This document shows positions 1 through 8,693 of a DNA stretch of 52,328 nucleotides, piece after piece. Position 1 is the first letter of the stretch; each line of letters opens with the position of its first letter. The position numbers and the translations under genes are program-made. Location of the stretch: positions 1 through 52,328 of the forward strand of contig JAXHVO010000112.1 of NCBI GenBank assembly GCA_034189135.1, read 5' to 3'. The notes beneath the pieces were generated by a model, which had not been told where the DNA came from, did not search any database, and saw nothing but the letters and a program-made list of their open reading frames with translations. Source of the DNA: Thermodesulfobacteriota bacterium. Its GTDB lineage: Bacteria > Desulfobacterota > Desulfobacteria > Desulfobacterales > JAUWMJ01.

Positions 1-126
1 TTGTAGTTATATCAAATTGTTGTCGCTTTTTCATATACTGCAAAAAGAATAAAAAGTCCACTACAAAATGCGCTTTTTTTATGTATTACGGATAGTTATA
101 TCCGTGGATGGACACTAACTAGTTGT

Positions 127-153
127 CTCTGTGATCTCCGTGGCCTCGGTGGT
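127..153. repeat. Short 9-bp-period tandem repeat upstream of wtpB
   Basis: Three consecutive 9-mers, CTCTGTGAT, CTCCGTGGC and CTCGGTGGT, lie in the 188 bp before the permease gene. The rest of this leader (1-188) is AT-rich, with no coding frame, no clear promoter and no obvious ribosome-binding site before the permease. The repeat resembles in style the 8-bp and 7-bp arrays found elsewhere in the window. Function unknown. Confidence 0.4.
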
Positions 154-188
154 AATTATGCTTTTTTATAAATTCATCACATTTTGTT

Positions 189-983
189 ATGATCATAAAA
201 AAGAAAATTGATCCATTCTTCTGGATAGCTGTTTTTACTACTTCCACGGTGGTGGCGTTTATCCTTTTTCCCTTAATTGAAATGGTTATTCAACCGTCTT
301 TTCACCATCTTAAGGAGGCGGCCCAAGATCCGGATGTACTTCGTTCAATCTGGTTGAGCATTTACACTGCAGGTACGGCAGCATTCATATCCTTTATTAT
401 CGGTACTCCCTTTGCCTACCTTCTCGCCAGAAAGGAATTTCCCGGGAAAAAACTGGTGGAAAGTATTGTGGATCTCCCCATAATGATCCCCCACCCGGTG
501 GTTGGCATCGCCATTTTAGGGATCGCAGGGCAAAATCACTGGCTTGGACAAATTATCCAGCGAGTTGGAATACATATTATGGGAACGGTCACAGGAATTG
601 TGACCGTACTTACTTTTGTGGGTCTGCCCTTTTATATCAACACGGTAAAGGCAGGATTTGAAGCAATCCCGGTACGATTGGAGAATGTGTCCAGAAGTCT
701 CGGCGCCTCTCTCAGCGGAACATTTTTCCGTGTCACCTTTCCACTGGCGTGGCGCTCTATGCTGGTGGGAATTATTATGTGCTGCGCCAGGGCCATCAGC
801 GAATTCGGGGCTGTGGTTATTGTGGCCTATCATCCGATGATTGCTCCGGTAATGATTTATGAACGCTTTACCGCATACGGCCTGAAATATTCCCAACCGG
901 TGGCGGTATGGCTCATTGTGGTTTGCCTGGCGCTGTTTCTGCTGTTAAGAATTGTTTCTCTGCCAAAAGAGAGTAACGCATGA
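189..983 (+). CDS. wtpB: Tungstate/molybdate ABC transporter permease (WtpB/ModB type)
   Basis: 264 aa inner-membrane permease with about six hydrophobic segments (roughly residues 10-32, 55-78, 93-114, 130-152, 185-205, 235-258). The cytoplasmic EAA loop that docks the ATPase is seen near 168-186 (RSLGASLSGTFFRVTFPLA). The C-terminal stretch AYHPMIAPVMIYERFTAYGL is typical of WtpB tungstate permeases and is the reason for preferring that name over ModB or sulfate CysT. It overlaps the ATPase gene by 4 bp (ATGA), so the two are translationally coupled. The periplasmic binding protein is not in the 188 bp upstream and must lie off the window, or the gene is separated from it. In sulfate reducers tungstate or molybdate feeds formate dehydrogenases and aldehyde oxidoreductases. 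Whether the substrate is tungstate or molybdate cannot be told from the permease. Confidence 0.85.
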   Translation: MIIKKKIDPFFWIAVFTTSTVVAFILFPLIEMVIQPSFHHLKEAAQDPDVLRSIWLSIYTAGTAAFISFIIGTPFAYLLARKEFPGKKLVESIVDLPIMIPHPVVGIAILGIAGQNHWLGQIIQRVGIHIMGTVTGIVTVLTFVGLPFYINTVKAGFEAIPVRLENVSRSLGASLSGTFFRVTFPLAWRSMLVGIIMCCARAISEFGAVVIVAYHPMIAPVMIYERFTAYGLKYSQPVAVWLIVVCLALFLLLRIVSLPKESNA

Positions 984-2017
984 TTAATATTGAGTCCCTG
1001 CGCATAGAACTGCCGGGTTTTACCTTGCAGGACATCAATCTTTCCATTGAAGATGGAGAGTTTTTTACCTTTCTGGGCCCCACCGGAGCTGGGAAGACCC
1101 TTGTTTTGGAAGCCATCGCCGGTATAGTGCCCATTACCGGTGGTCATATTTTGGTGAAAGGCAGGGACGTCACCCATCTTCCACCGGATCAGCGAGGCAT
1201 CGGTATCGTATACCAGGATTATGCCCTGTTTCCCCATTTGTCGGTTTTGGAAAACATCACCTATGGCCTGCGTTATTATAAAGACAAACAACCCACATCC
1301 GGAAACAGAATTAAAACACTGATGGCGCAACTGGGGCTCAAACCCCTTGTTCAGCGCTCCATAAAGCATCTTAGCGGAGGCGAAAAACAGAGGGTGTCTC
1401 TGGCACGTGCCCTTGCAGTAAATCCTACCATTCTGTTATTAGATGAACCCCTTTCCGCGCTTGATCCTAATTTTCGGGAAGAAATTCGTGAGATATTAAA
1501 AGAGCTCCATGAAAGACTGGAAACCACTTTTTTAATGGTCACCCACGATTTTGCTGAAGCCATGTTTCTGGGTCAGCGGACAGCCATCATTAACCGGGGG
1601 AAAATAGAACAAATCGGACCTGTGGCTGAGGTTTTCAAAAGACCCGCAACTCCATTTGTCGCTGAATTTGTGGGCATGAAGAATGTTTTTCCCGCCAGTT
1701 TTAACGGTTCAAAGGCAATGGTGGATGGTCTTGAGCTTCAAATCGAAACCCTCCCGCCAGGCCCTAAAGGCTATGTGGCTATCAGGCCTGAAGATGTTTT
1801 AATAAAAAATGATATCCCTTTAAAAAAAGATCTGAACGTGTTCACCGGAAAGGTGTTGGATGTGACCAATCGCGGCCCGTATCACGAAATTTCCGCCCGC
1901 ACAGGAAAGGTAGTCTTCAAGTCAATGCTCAGCAAAAGCGATCTTTTTGAAATGAATCTTCAGCAAACCAAACACATAAATATAGCAATCCGAGCATCTG
2001 ATATACATCTTTTTTAA
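980..2017 (+). CDS. wtpC: Tungstate/molybdate ABC transporter ATP-binding protein
   Basis: 345 aa cytoplasmic ATPase partner of the preceding permease. Visible motifs: Walker A GPTGAGKT at 33-40, Q-loop Gln79, ABC signature LSGGEKQR at 131-138, Walker B ILLLDE at 151-156 and the switch His189 in MVTHD. After the ATPase domain (to about residue 230) there is a C-terminal extension of about 110 residues that fits the TOBE/MOP-like oxyanion-binding regulatory domain of ModC/WtpC/CysA proteins (RPEDVLI near 270). This extension may allow substrate feedback on transport. The start ATG overlaps the stop of wtpB. No gene follows in the same operon; a 9-bp stem-loop lacking a T-run (2043-2065) lies just behind it. 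Confidence 0.88.
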   Translation: MINIESLRIELPGFTLQDINLSIEDGEFFTFLGPTGAGKTLVLEAIAGIVPITGGHILVKGRDVTHLPPDQRGIGIVYQDYALFPHLSVLENITYGLRYYKDKQPTSGNRIKTLMAQLGLKPLVQRSIKHLSGGEKQRVSLARALAVNPTILLLDEPLSALDPNFREEIREILKELHERLETTFLMVTHDFAEAMFLGQRTAIINRGKIEQIGPVAEVFKRPATPFVAEFVGMKNVFPASFNGSKAMVDGLELQIETLPPGPKGYVAIRPEDVLIKNDIPLKKDLNVFTGKVLDVTNRGPYHEISARTGKVVFKSMLSKSDLFEMNLQQTKHINIAIRASDIHLF

Positions 2018-2603
2018 AGCAGTCATGGTAAAATGTTTGGTTCTTCTCCAATTTAGTTGGAGAAGAGGGCCAGGATTCCAGGGGTCAAGGGTTCAAGGGT
2101 CTGTTTTCTAATGTAATCCATGGTTGTTTTTCTTTAATACCTTTTAGCTATATTTGAGAGGATAGAAACAACCGATCTTCTTACCTGTTAAGTTAGCCCG
2201 TATCTTGCTTTTTTTAAAGAGCCGTTATCTAATATATCTATAGACGGCATTTGTATAATTTTCGTTTGACTTTCAACTCTCTGTAATTATTATGTATTTT
2301 AATCCGCCTGTTCTGCGGAGGATCACTCGAACCCTGGAATCCTGGAATCCTTGAACCCTCTGAAAAAACACTGACTCACTTGAAGATTATTCACTTGACT
2401 TGCCTTAATTAACTGCAACTAATCGGGAGATAATTCAAACGTATTTATAGGGTCTTGGCCGTTTGGTAAAAATCCCATCTTAAATTGCCATTTGATACAC
2501 GAGGTCTTAAAAATTGATAAAAATACTATTTTTATGCTTTACATAGAATATGTGCTATGATAAATTTTTAAATTTTTTAAAACACACATCAAAAGGTATA
2601 ATT
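2018..2603. other. 586-bp intergenic region with inverted octamer arrays
   Basis: No credible gene. Contents: a perfect stem CTTCTCCAA/TTGGAGAAG with a 5-nt loop (2043-2065) just after wtpC; an array of 8-bp units at 2070-2103; its inverted counterpart at 2327-2363; and a small CCGC/GCGG hairpin near 2303-2318. The stretch between the arrays is AT-rich and featureless to me. The last 60 bp before dksA should hold its promoter, but no well-spaced -35/-10 pair stands out. Confidence 0.6.
2070..2363. repeat. Inverted pair of 8-bp-period tandem repeats
   Basis: The right arm (2327-2363) reads in 8-mers TCGAACCC, TGGAATCC, TGGAATCC, TTGAACCC. The left arm (2070-2103), on the other strand, reads TTGAACCC, TTGACCCC, TGGAATCC. 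The arms are about 220 bp apart and could pair over 30 bp. The arrangement parallels the 7-bp-period arrays at 23965-24068 and 38212-38285, with a different unit length and sequence. Confidence 0.7.
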
Positions 2604-2966
2604 ATGAAAAAAAAAGATATCGAATATTTTAAAGAGTTTTTGACCGGCAGACTGGAAGAGCTTTTAAGCCATGCAGATGATACGGTTTCAGGAATGACCA
2701 GGCCAAAAGAAAACTTTCCCGATCCGACGGACCGCGCCGCCCTTGAATCCGACCGGAATTTCATGCTTCGGATAAGGGACCGGGAAAGCAAACTGATCAA
2801 AAAAATCAAGAAAGCCCTTGCCCGTATTGAAGACGGAACCTTTGGAATATGTGAGACTTGCGGTGAAGAGATTTCCCTTGAAAGGATGAAAGCCAGGCCG
2901 GTGACTTCTCAATGCATAGAATGCAAATCCAAAGAAGAGGCTCTTGAGAAAGCTCTCGGATTATAG
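2604..2966 (+). CDS. dksA: DksA/TraR-family RNA polymerase-binding protein
   Basis: 120 aa. The start at 2604 is chosen because AAAAGG sits about 8 bp before it; an 18-codon upstream extension is open but unlike the family. Residues 5-75 form the coiled-coil segment, with the tip motif DPTDRA (Asp40, Asp43) that reaches into the RNA polymerase secondary channel. Residues 83-107 hold a four-cysteine zinc finger (C83, C86, C104, C107: CETCG and CIECK). The family binds RNA polymerase with ppGpp to alter initiation at stringently controlled promoters. The protein is shorter than E. coli DksA (151 aa) at the N-terminus, which is common outside gamma-proteobacteria. Only 5 bp separate it from the next gene, so the two are probably co-transcribed. 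Confidence 0.85.
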   Translation: MKKKDIEYFKEFLTGRLEELLSHADDTVSGMTRPKENFPDPTDRAALESDRNFMLRIRDRESKLIKKIKKALARIEDGTFGICETCGEEISLERMKARPVTSQCIECKSKEEALEKALGL

Positions 2967-2971
2967 CAGGC

Positions 2972-3823
2972 ATGGAAGGAATAGACCTCCACGTTCATTC
3001 AACAGCATCTGATGGGACCTTTTCTCCGACCGAAATTCTCAAGCTGGCTCAAAAACTTAAGCTCAGGGCCATTGCGATAACCGATCATGATACCATTGAT
3101 GGCTCAAAAGAAGCTTTACAGGTAGGCATACCGTCTTCAGTTAAGTTTCTGTCCGGTGTTGAAATAAGCGCTTCTTCCCCACCTTCCATCTCTTACGCCG
3201 GAAGTTTTCATATATTAGGATATTCCATTAGGCTTGATGACCCACAGTTAAACAAAACACTTGCTGTATTGCAGCAGGCCCGGAAAAATCGAAACCCACA
3301 GATTGTGGAACGGCTGAATCGCATGGGCTTTGAATTTTCCCTAGAGGACGTCGAAAGCGAAATTGGTGATGGTCAGCTAGGCAGACCCCATATTGCCAGA
3401 TACATGTTAAAAAGAGGGTTTGTCAAAACGATTGATGAGGCATTTAATAAATATATCGCTCAAGGCAAGCCCGCATATGTAGATAAGTATCGTGTGGACT
3501 GCGAAAAGGCGATAGAAATGATTCTTAATGCCGGTGGAATTCCTGTTTTGGCCCACCCGATCCTCCTTGGCCTTGACAAAAATGAAACCCAAAATCTGTT
3601 TGTCCTGTTAAAGGACATGGGCCTTAAAGGAGTTGAAACCTATTATCCGGAAAATCCCCCTGAAATGAGCGCTTTTTACATCGAACTTGCTCAACGCTAC
3701 GGCTTTCTTCAAACAGGCGGCACAGATTTTCACGGTTCCTTAAAACCCAACATCCAGATGGGATCCGGAAGGGGAGATTTTTTTGTACCGTACGACATTT
3801 ATGAGAAACTGGTGAGTTCATAA
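2972..3823 (+). CDS. PHP-domain phosphoesterase (RNase AM / YciV type)
   Basis: 283 aa cytoplasmic PHP-superfamily metal-dependent phosphoesterase. Metal-binding motifs: HVHSTASDGT near residues 7-16, ITDHDT near 36-41, the HP pair in VLAHPILLG near 194-202, and GGTDFHG near 248-254. The length and motif order fit the YciV/TrpH group, whose studied members degrade 3',5'-nucleoside bisphosphates and trim short RNA 5' ends (RNase AM). It follows dksA by 5 bp. Its stop codon is followed within about 20 bp by the first copy of the structured intergenic element. The specific substrate here is inferred from the family. Confidence 0.8.
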   Translation: MEGIDLHVHSTASDGTFSPTEILKLAQKLKLRAIAITDHDTIDGSKEALQVGIPSSVKFLSGVEISASSPPSISYAGSFHILGYSIRLDDPQLNKTLAVLQQARKNRNPQIVERLNRMGFEFSLEDVESEIGDGQLGRPHIARYMLKRGFVKTIDEAFNKYIAQGKPAYVDKYRVDCEKAIEMILNAGGIPVLAHPILLGLDKNETQNLFVLLKDMGLKGVETYYPENPPEMSAFYIELAQRYGFLQTGGTDFHGSLKPNIQMGSGRGDFFVPYDIYEKLVSS

Positions 3824-3842
3824 TATCTTAATGTTAAATGAT

Positions 3843-4147
3843 GAGGGATCGGGGAGTCTCTTATCAACGGCCTTTTTGGTAAACCGATTGCGCTTTTATG
3901 GTTGTTAGAGCTTCGTCCGAAGAAGCGCCCATTTGCCCGTATCAGCCTTAACAAATAAGTACAGTACTCTGTACACGCCTCCGGTCTTTTGCGTTAAACC
4001 GATACATGCAGAGACGATCATTGCCGACGAGGGAACCTGTTTGCGGGGGCTGGTTCAGATCGAATCTCAGCGAGATTGCTACCGTGCGTCAGTTTCTTGA
4101 AATTATTGTTAAGACTGAGTAAAGATTGAAAAACTCCCCGACTCCTC
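3843..4147 (+). mobile_element. Structured intergenic element, copy 1 (one arm lost)
   Basis: The ends are GAGGGATCGGGGAG (3843-3856) and its near inverse CTCCCCGACTCCTC (4134-4147). The 8 bp outside the ends (3835-3842 and 4148-4155) match at 5 of 8 positions, consistent with a decayed target duplication. A 40-bp left arm (3915-3954) is nearly identical to that of copy 2, but the matching right arm is missing after TTGTTAAG at 4106. The core (3955-4105, 151 bp) aligns with the cores of copies 2 and 3 over its whole length. An internal stem AATCTC-AGC-GAGATT lies at 4063-4077. The right end overlaps a possible TTG start of the RNase III frame. No transposase is present. Confidence 0.75.
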
Positions 4148-4179
4148 TATTGGATAAACCAGGATCTCAAAAGGAAAAA

Positions 4180-4878
4180 ATGGAAGAAATCGACCTTTCG
4201 GAAGTTGAACAAAAACTGCAGTATAAATTCAGTAATCCAAAGTTGCTTGAGGAAGCTTTACGGCACAGTTCATATGTTAATGAACAGCAGAACGCCGGTA
4301 TGCGGGACAATGAATGTCTGGAATTTCTTGGCGATGCGGTTTTGAGCCTTGTTGCCGGACATACTCTGATGCTGCGCTACCCCGAACTAAAGGAAGGGGA
4401 TCTCTCCAGAATGCGCGCAAATATTGTTAATGATTCCCAGTTGGCTGTTATTGCCCGCAATTTGAACCTTGGAAAGTATATGCAGCTCGGTAAAGGCGAA
4501 ATTCATACAAAAGGCCGGGAGAAAAGCTCCATCCTGGCGAATGCCTTAGAGGCGGTTATCGCTGCGGTTTACCTTGATGGCGGTTTTGATGCGGCATTTC
4601 ATACCATTGAAAATAATTTTTCGACATTGTTAAACTCAATTGACGCTTCAAACGCAAACCATGACTATAAAAGCAAGCTGCAGGAGATTGTTCAGGTAAG
4701 CAAAAAGATGGTGCCCTATTATGCCGTGATCAACGCAAGCGGTCCGGATCATGATAAAACTTTTACCGTACAACTTTCCGTTAAAGAACTGCAGACGGAA
4801 GGCGTCGGTAAAAGCATAAAGCTTGCCGAACAGGATGCTGCTAAAAAAGCCCTTAAGATCCTAAATCCCGATGCTTAA
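4180..4878 (+). CDS. rnc: Ribonuclease III
   Basis: 232 aa double-strand-specific endoribonuclease that processes rRNA precursors and structured mRNAs. The signature NECLEFLGDAVL is at 44-55 with catalytic Glu48 and Asp52. The second motif ILANALEAVIAAVYLDGG (about 118-135) has Asn121 where E. coli has Asp114, and keeps Glu124. The C-terminal double-stranded-RNA-binding domain spans about 155-228 (KSKLQEIVQ ... AEQDAAKKAL). I choose ATG 4180, preceded by AAAAGGA at 4169-4175. A longer frame from TTG 4126 would begin inside the terminal repeat of the mobile element. rnc is followed by the radical SAM gene within 55 bp. Confidence 0.9.
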   Translation: MEEIDLSEVEQKLQYKFSNPKLLEEALRHSSYVNEQQNAGMRDNECLEFLGDAVLSLVAGHTLMLRYPELKEGDLSRMRANIVNDSQLAVIARNLNLGKYMQLGKGEIHTKGREKSSILANALEAVIAAVYLDGGFDAAFHTIENNFSTLLNSIDASNANHDYKSKLQEIVQVSKKMVPYYAVINASGPDHDKTFTVQLSVKELQTEGVGKSIKLAEQDAAKKALKILNPDA

Positions 4879-4932
4879 TAGCATATATTGCATTCAGATT
4901 TGCATCGGTTTAAAGACGCTGAATTTAGATTT

Positions 4933-6024
4933 ATGGAGAAAACTTTAACTGGCCGGGAACGATCATCCAGTACCCAGTATGCGGTATCCAGCAAAAACCC
5001 CTTCATCATTCCTGTTTTCCTTCCCAACATCGGGTGTCCCCATCAGTGTGCATTCTGTAACCAGAGCGCAATTACCAGCATAAAGCATAAAATTCCTTCT
5101 GCTGAAAAACTTCACCAAATCATCAATCGCTTTCTTAAATATAAGAGGAAAGACAGAGACTTGGTTCAAATTGCCTTTTTCGGTGGAAATTTTTTGGGGT
5201 TAACCACCTCACATATTGAAGCTTTGCTCCATGAGGCCGGTAAATTTGTCACTGCCGGCAGTGCAGACAGCCTTCGTTTTTCTACGCGCCCGGACACGAT
5301 TAATAATAAATCCCTTGATATCTTAGCTTCGTTTCCTGTGTCCACCATTGAGCTCGGGGTCCAGTCTATGAATGATCATGTGCTTGCCATGTCAAAACGG
5401 GGGCACACATCTGCCGACACTAGAAAGGCGGTACAACTTCTTAAAGAACGAAATTATGAAATTGGGCTTCAGATGATGGTCGGGTTGCCCGGTGATGATG
5501 ACAGCAACGCCCAACTTACCGCATGTCAGCTTGTGGACCTGTCTCCTGATTTTGTCAGGATTTATCCCACCGTGGTTCTGGCCGGCAGCCTCCTGGCCAA
5601 ATGGTATCAAAATAAAAAATATACTCCCATTTCGCTTGACCCATGCATTACTCTGGTTAAAAAGCTGTATCTGCTGTTTCGTAAAAATAATATTAAGGTC
5701 ATTCGCATGGGACTTCAGGCTTCAAAAGATCTGGAAAAAGGTTCGGAAATTCTAGCCGGTCCATATCATTCCGCCTTTGGCCACCTGGTTTATTCCCGTA
5801 TTTTTCTTGATATGGCGATGTCCATCTTAAACCCAATCAAGAACATTGAAAACGAAATCAGTATAAAAGTTCATCCTCGATCCATCTCTAATATGAGAGG
5901 TTTAAAAAACAAAAATATCGAAACGCTTAAAGCAAAATATGACATCAAATCGATAAAAATAATTCCTGAACCGTCTCTGACAACAAACAGTCTGATGGTC
6001 AATGATTGTCTTAGACATTTTTAG
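4933..6024 (+). CDS. Radical SAM protein, Elp3/coproporphyrinogen-oxidase-like
   Basis: 363 aa from the ATG at 4933 (a TTG at 4888 would add 15 residues; neither has a strong ribosome-binding site). The motif CPHQCAFC (Cys35, Cys39, Cys42) binds the 4Fe-4S cluster that cleaves S-adenosylmethionine. The SAM-binding FFGGNFLGL segment follows at about 94-102, and the barrel motifs ELGVQSMND and QMMVGLPGDD come after. These are the hallmarks of the Elp3/HemN-like radical SAM branch. No acetyltransferase domain follows, so it is not a full Elp3. The substrate is unknown. It sits directly downstream of rnc, which hints at RNA-related work, but that is inference only. Confidence 0.75.
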   Translation: MEKTLTGRERSSSTQYAVSSKNPFIIPVFLPNIGCPHQCAFCNQSAITSIKHKIPSAEKLHQIINRFLKYKRKDRDLVQIAFFGGNFLGLTTSHIEALLHEAGKFVTAGSADSLRFSTRPDTINNKSLDILASFPVSTIELGVQSMNDHVLAMSKRGHTSADTRKAVQLLKERNYEIGLQMMVGLPGDDDSNAQLTACQLVDLSPDFVRIYPTVVLAGSLLAKWYQNKKYTPISLDPCITLVKKLYLLFRKNNIKVIRMGLQASKDLEKGSEILAGPYHSAFGHLVYSRIFLDMAMSILNPIKNIENEISIKVHPRSISNMRGLKNKNIETLKAKYDIKSIKIIPEPSLTTNSLMVNDCLRHF

Positions 6025-6129
6025 CAGTACCGGCAAAATATCTTAATGATGAATGTAACGATATGAAACTGTTGCTCTTTTTATTAAGTAAAGTTGACAA
6101 TAAGTTGACGATTTTATTTTTCTGAATCC

Positions 6130-8583
6130 ATGAAACTACGTATCATTCTACTGGTGTTATCCTTACTTGCTTTTTTGTCTGCATCGACCGGAGGATATTT
6201 TTATTATTCTTCCATAAAAGAATCTGCGTTTAACGAGGCCAAACGACAGGCAAAATCCCGCCTTGAGATGATAAAAAAGAACCTGTCTTCGTTTCTTTCG
6301 GAAAACGTTAAACCGGTGAAAACCCTGGCAGGAATGCCCCATCTTCATCATGTGCTAAACTACATCAATACGGATTCCCTATCAAAAGCAAATACTGTTC
6401 TAGACCATTTTAAGAAAACATTGGATGTGGATGTCTGTTACCTGATGAACAGCAATGGACTGACTATTGCTTCCAGCAACCGTCATGACCCGGACAGCTT
6501 CGTTGGAAAAAATTTTGCTTTCCGGCCATACTTTAAACAGGCGATACAGGGAAAACCTGCGATCTATCTTGCCCTTGGCGTTACATCCGGAAAGCGGGGA
6601 GCATATTACAGCCATCCGATCTACGAAAACACACAAAGCGAACCTTTGGGAATCGTGGTCATCAAGGCCTCTATTGAACTGATCGAAAAAGAGATAGAGA
6701 CCCCTTATAACGAAATAGTATTGGTCACCGACCCGCATGGGGTTATTTTTATATCGAATCGCAAAAAATGGCTGTACCAGTTAATATGGAAATTTTCTTC
6801 CGAAGAAATTCCTCAAATTGCCCAATCACGACAGTTTGGTAAAGGCCCCTGGAATTGGACCGGTCTGGAATCAAGGGGAGACTATATTGTCGATCGCAAA
6901 GGAAACAAGTATCTCATTCATCTATCGGGAATTAAAAATTATACCGGCTGGAATATTATTCATCTTAGCAGCCTTACAGCTATTTCAAAAGCAGTTGCAG
7001 ATCCTTTCCTCAAGATAATAGGACCGATTGTCCTGACATTATGCATTTTAATCGGGATTTCGGTTTTCTTTCTCTTCAGGAAGGCAAGCATTGAAATCAC
7101 TCAGCGTAAATCGGCCGAAAAAGCGTTGCGTGAAAGTGAAAAACGATATCGCTCTATCTATCACAACACACCTGCCATGCTCCATTCTATTGACATAACA
7201 GGGAGGTTGGTCAGTGTCAGTGACCATTGGATCGAAGCGCTTGGCTATAAGCGTAAAGAAGTCATCGGACAAAAACTTACCCGGTTTTTCACTGAAGCCT
7301 CACGCTTTCATGCGGAAAAAAATGTCTTTCCCCAATTTATCAAAACCGGATTTTGCAAAGATGTCCCCTATCAATTTGTCAGAAAAAACGGAAGCACCAT
7401 AGACGTTCTTCTTTCCGCTATCGGAGATCGGGATGAAGATGGTAACATCATTCGATCCCTTGCTGTCTCGATTGATGTGACCGAACGAAAAAGAGCCGAG
7501 GAGGCTTTGAAGCGGGCAAAGGAAAAACTCGGCCAATACTCAAAAGACCTGGAACGGCAGGTCAGAAACAGGACCAGAGAGATTTCAAACATCCTTAAAT
7601 ACACCCCCGCCGTCGTGTATATAAAAGATCAACAAGGCAGATACGTTTTGGTAAATTCCCGGTATGAAGAATTATTTGAAGTGCAAAACGATGGGGTGAG
7701 AGGAAAAACGGATTATGAAATTCTGCCCGAAGAGGTGGCAGACCAGTTCCGAACCAACGATCTGAAAGCTCTGGAGGAAAAGCGTTCATTTCAGGTGGAG
7801 GAACACATTTCGCAAAATGAAGTGGTTCACACCTATCTATCCGTCAAATTTCCCGTTTATGATGAATCGGGGAGTGTTAGCGGCGTGTGCTCCATTTCAA
7901 CAGACATGAGTGCGGTAAAAAAGGCCCAGGACCAGCTCAGACGACTTTCCGGCAGCATAATGACCAACCAGGAAAAGGAAAGATCTTTAATTGCACGTGA
8001 ACTACATGATGAACTTGGTCAGGTGTTGACCGCTCTCCGTATGGATTCGGTGTGGATTCAAACACGCTTTAAAAAGACTGATCTTATAGCTGCTGAACGT
8101 GCCTTGACCATGTGCCACCTCATCGACAAAACCATTAATGACGTCAGAAGCATGGCCTTCCGCCTTCGTCCAGGCGTGCTTGACGATCTGGGACTGGTCG
8201 ATGCGCTGGAGTGGTACACCACCGATTTTGAAAAGCGCACAGGGATTACTTGTGTTTTTGAACATATGAAGATTCCGGTTACCAATGATACCGTTGCCAC
8301 CGCATCTTATCGAATTGCACAGGAAGCCTTAACCAACGTCGCGCGTCATTCTTTTGCCGAACGGGTGGATGTTGCTTTAAAGATTGAAAGAGGTATACTC
8401 ACGCTGGCAGTGGTGGACAATGGTCACGGATTCAATGCCCTTGAATTGTCGGAGTCCGAATGTCTGGGAGTGGCCGGAATGCAGGAACGGGCCAGCCTGG
8501 CTGGAGGAATTTTGGAAGTTCACTCCCGCCAGGAAAAAGGCACCCGAGTCTATTTCAAAGTACCTCTCAATGACCGGAATTAA
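6130..8583 (+). CDS. Sensor histidine kinase: DctB-like Cache domain, two PAS domains, NarX-type kinase core
   Basis: 817 aa membrane sensor. TM1 is about 4-26 and TM2 about 295-317. The periplasmic region between them carries RPYF...ALGVTSGKRGAYYSHP, close to the double-Cache ligand pocket of C4-dicarboxylate sensors such as DctB. Cytoplasmic PAS domains lie at about 335-455 and 487-600, joined by a coiled coil. The dimerisation/phosphoacceptor segment ARELHDELGQVL has His626, in the HisKA_3 style of NarX/DegS kinases, and the ATPase G-box DNGHGF lies at about 763-768. The output partner is the NarL-type regulator 110 bp downstream. A candidate -35 TTGACA occurs at 6094-6099 without a convincing -10. 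A likely ligand is a small carboxylate, by analogy of the Cache motif. Confidence 0.85.
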   Translation: MKLRIILLVLSLLAFLSASTGGYFYYSSIKESAFNEAKRQAKSRLEMIKKNLSSFLSENVKPVKTLAGMPHLHHVLNYINTDSLSKANTVLDHFKKTLDVDVCYLMNSNGLTIASSNRHDPDSFVGKNFAFRPYFKQAIQGKPAIYLALGVTSGKRGAYYSHPIYENTQSEPLGIVVIKASIELIEKEIETPYNEIVLVTDPHGVIFISNRKKWLYQLIWKFSSEEIPQIAQSRQFGKGPWNWTGLESRGDYIVDRKGNKYLIHLSGIKNYTGWNIIHLSSLTAISKAVADPFLKIIGPIVLTLCILIGISVFFLFRKASIEITQRKSAEKALRESEKRYRSIYHNTPAMLHSIDITGRLVSVSDHWIEALGYKRKEVIGQKLTRFFTEASRFHAEKNVFPQFIKTGFCKDVPYQFVRKNGSTIDVLLSAIGDRDEDGNIIRSLAVSIDVTERKRAEEALKRAKEKLGQYSKDLERQVRNRTREISNILKYTPAVVYIKDQQGRYVLVNSRYEELFEVQNDGVRGKTDYEILPEEVADQFRTNDLKALEEKRSFQVEEHISQNEVVHTYLSVKFPVYDESGSVSGVCSISTDMSAVKKAQDQLRRLSGSIMTNQEKERSLIARELHDELGQVLTALRMDSVWIQTRFKKTDLIAAERALTMCHLIDKTINDVRSMAFRLRPGVLDDLGLVDALEWYTTDFEKRTGITCVFEHMKIPVTNDTVATASYRIAQEALTNVARHSFAERVDVALKIERGILTLAVVDNGHGFNALELSESECLGVAGMQERASLAGGILEVHSRQEKGTRVYFKVPLNDRN

Positions 8584-8693
8584 AAATAGGACATGCGTCC
8601 ACAGGCACCGCATCGGTGAATGCATACAAGTCATTGATTTTGCAGCAATTTTATCGACATGAACCGTAAACGTTTACAACCTAGGAATATGCA

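Noticed and set aside
2538-2561. Sigma-70 promoter TTTACA ... TATGAT before dksA.
   Set aside because: The spacing between the boxes is only 12 bp; 16-18 bp are needed.
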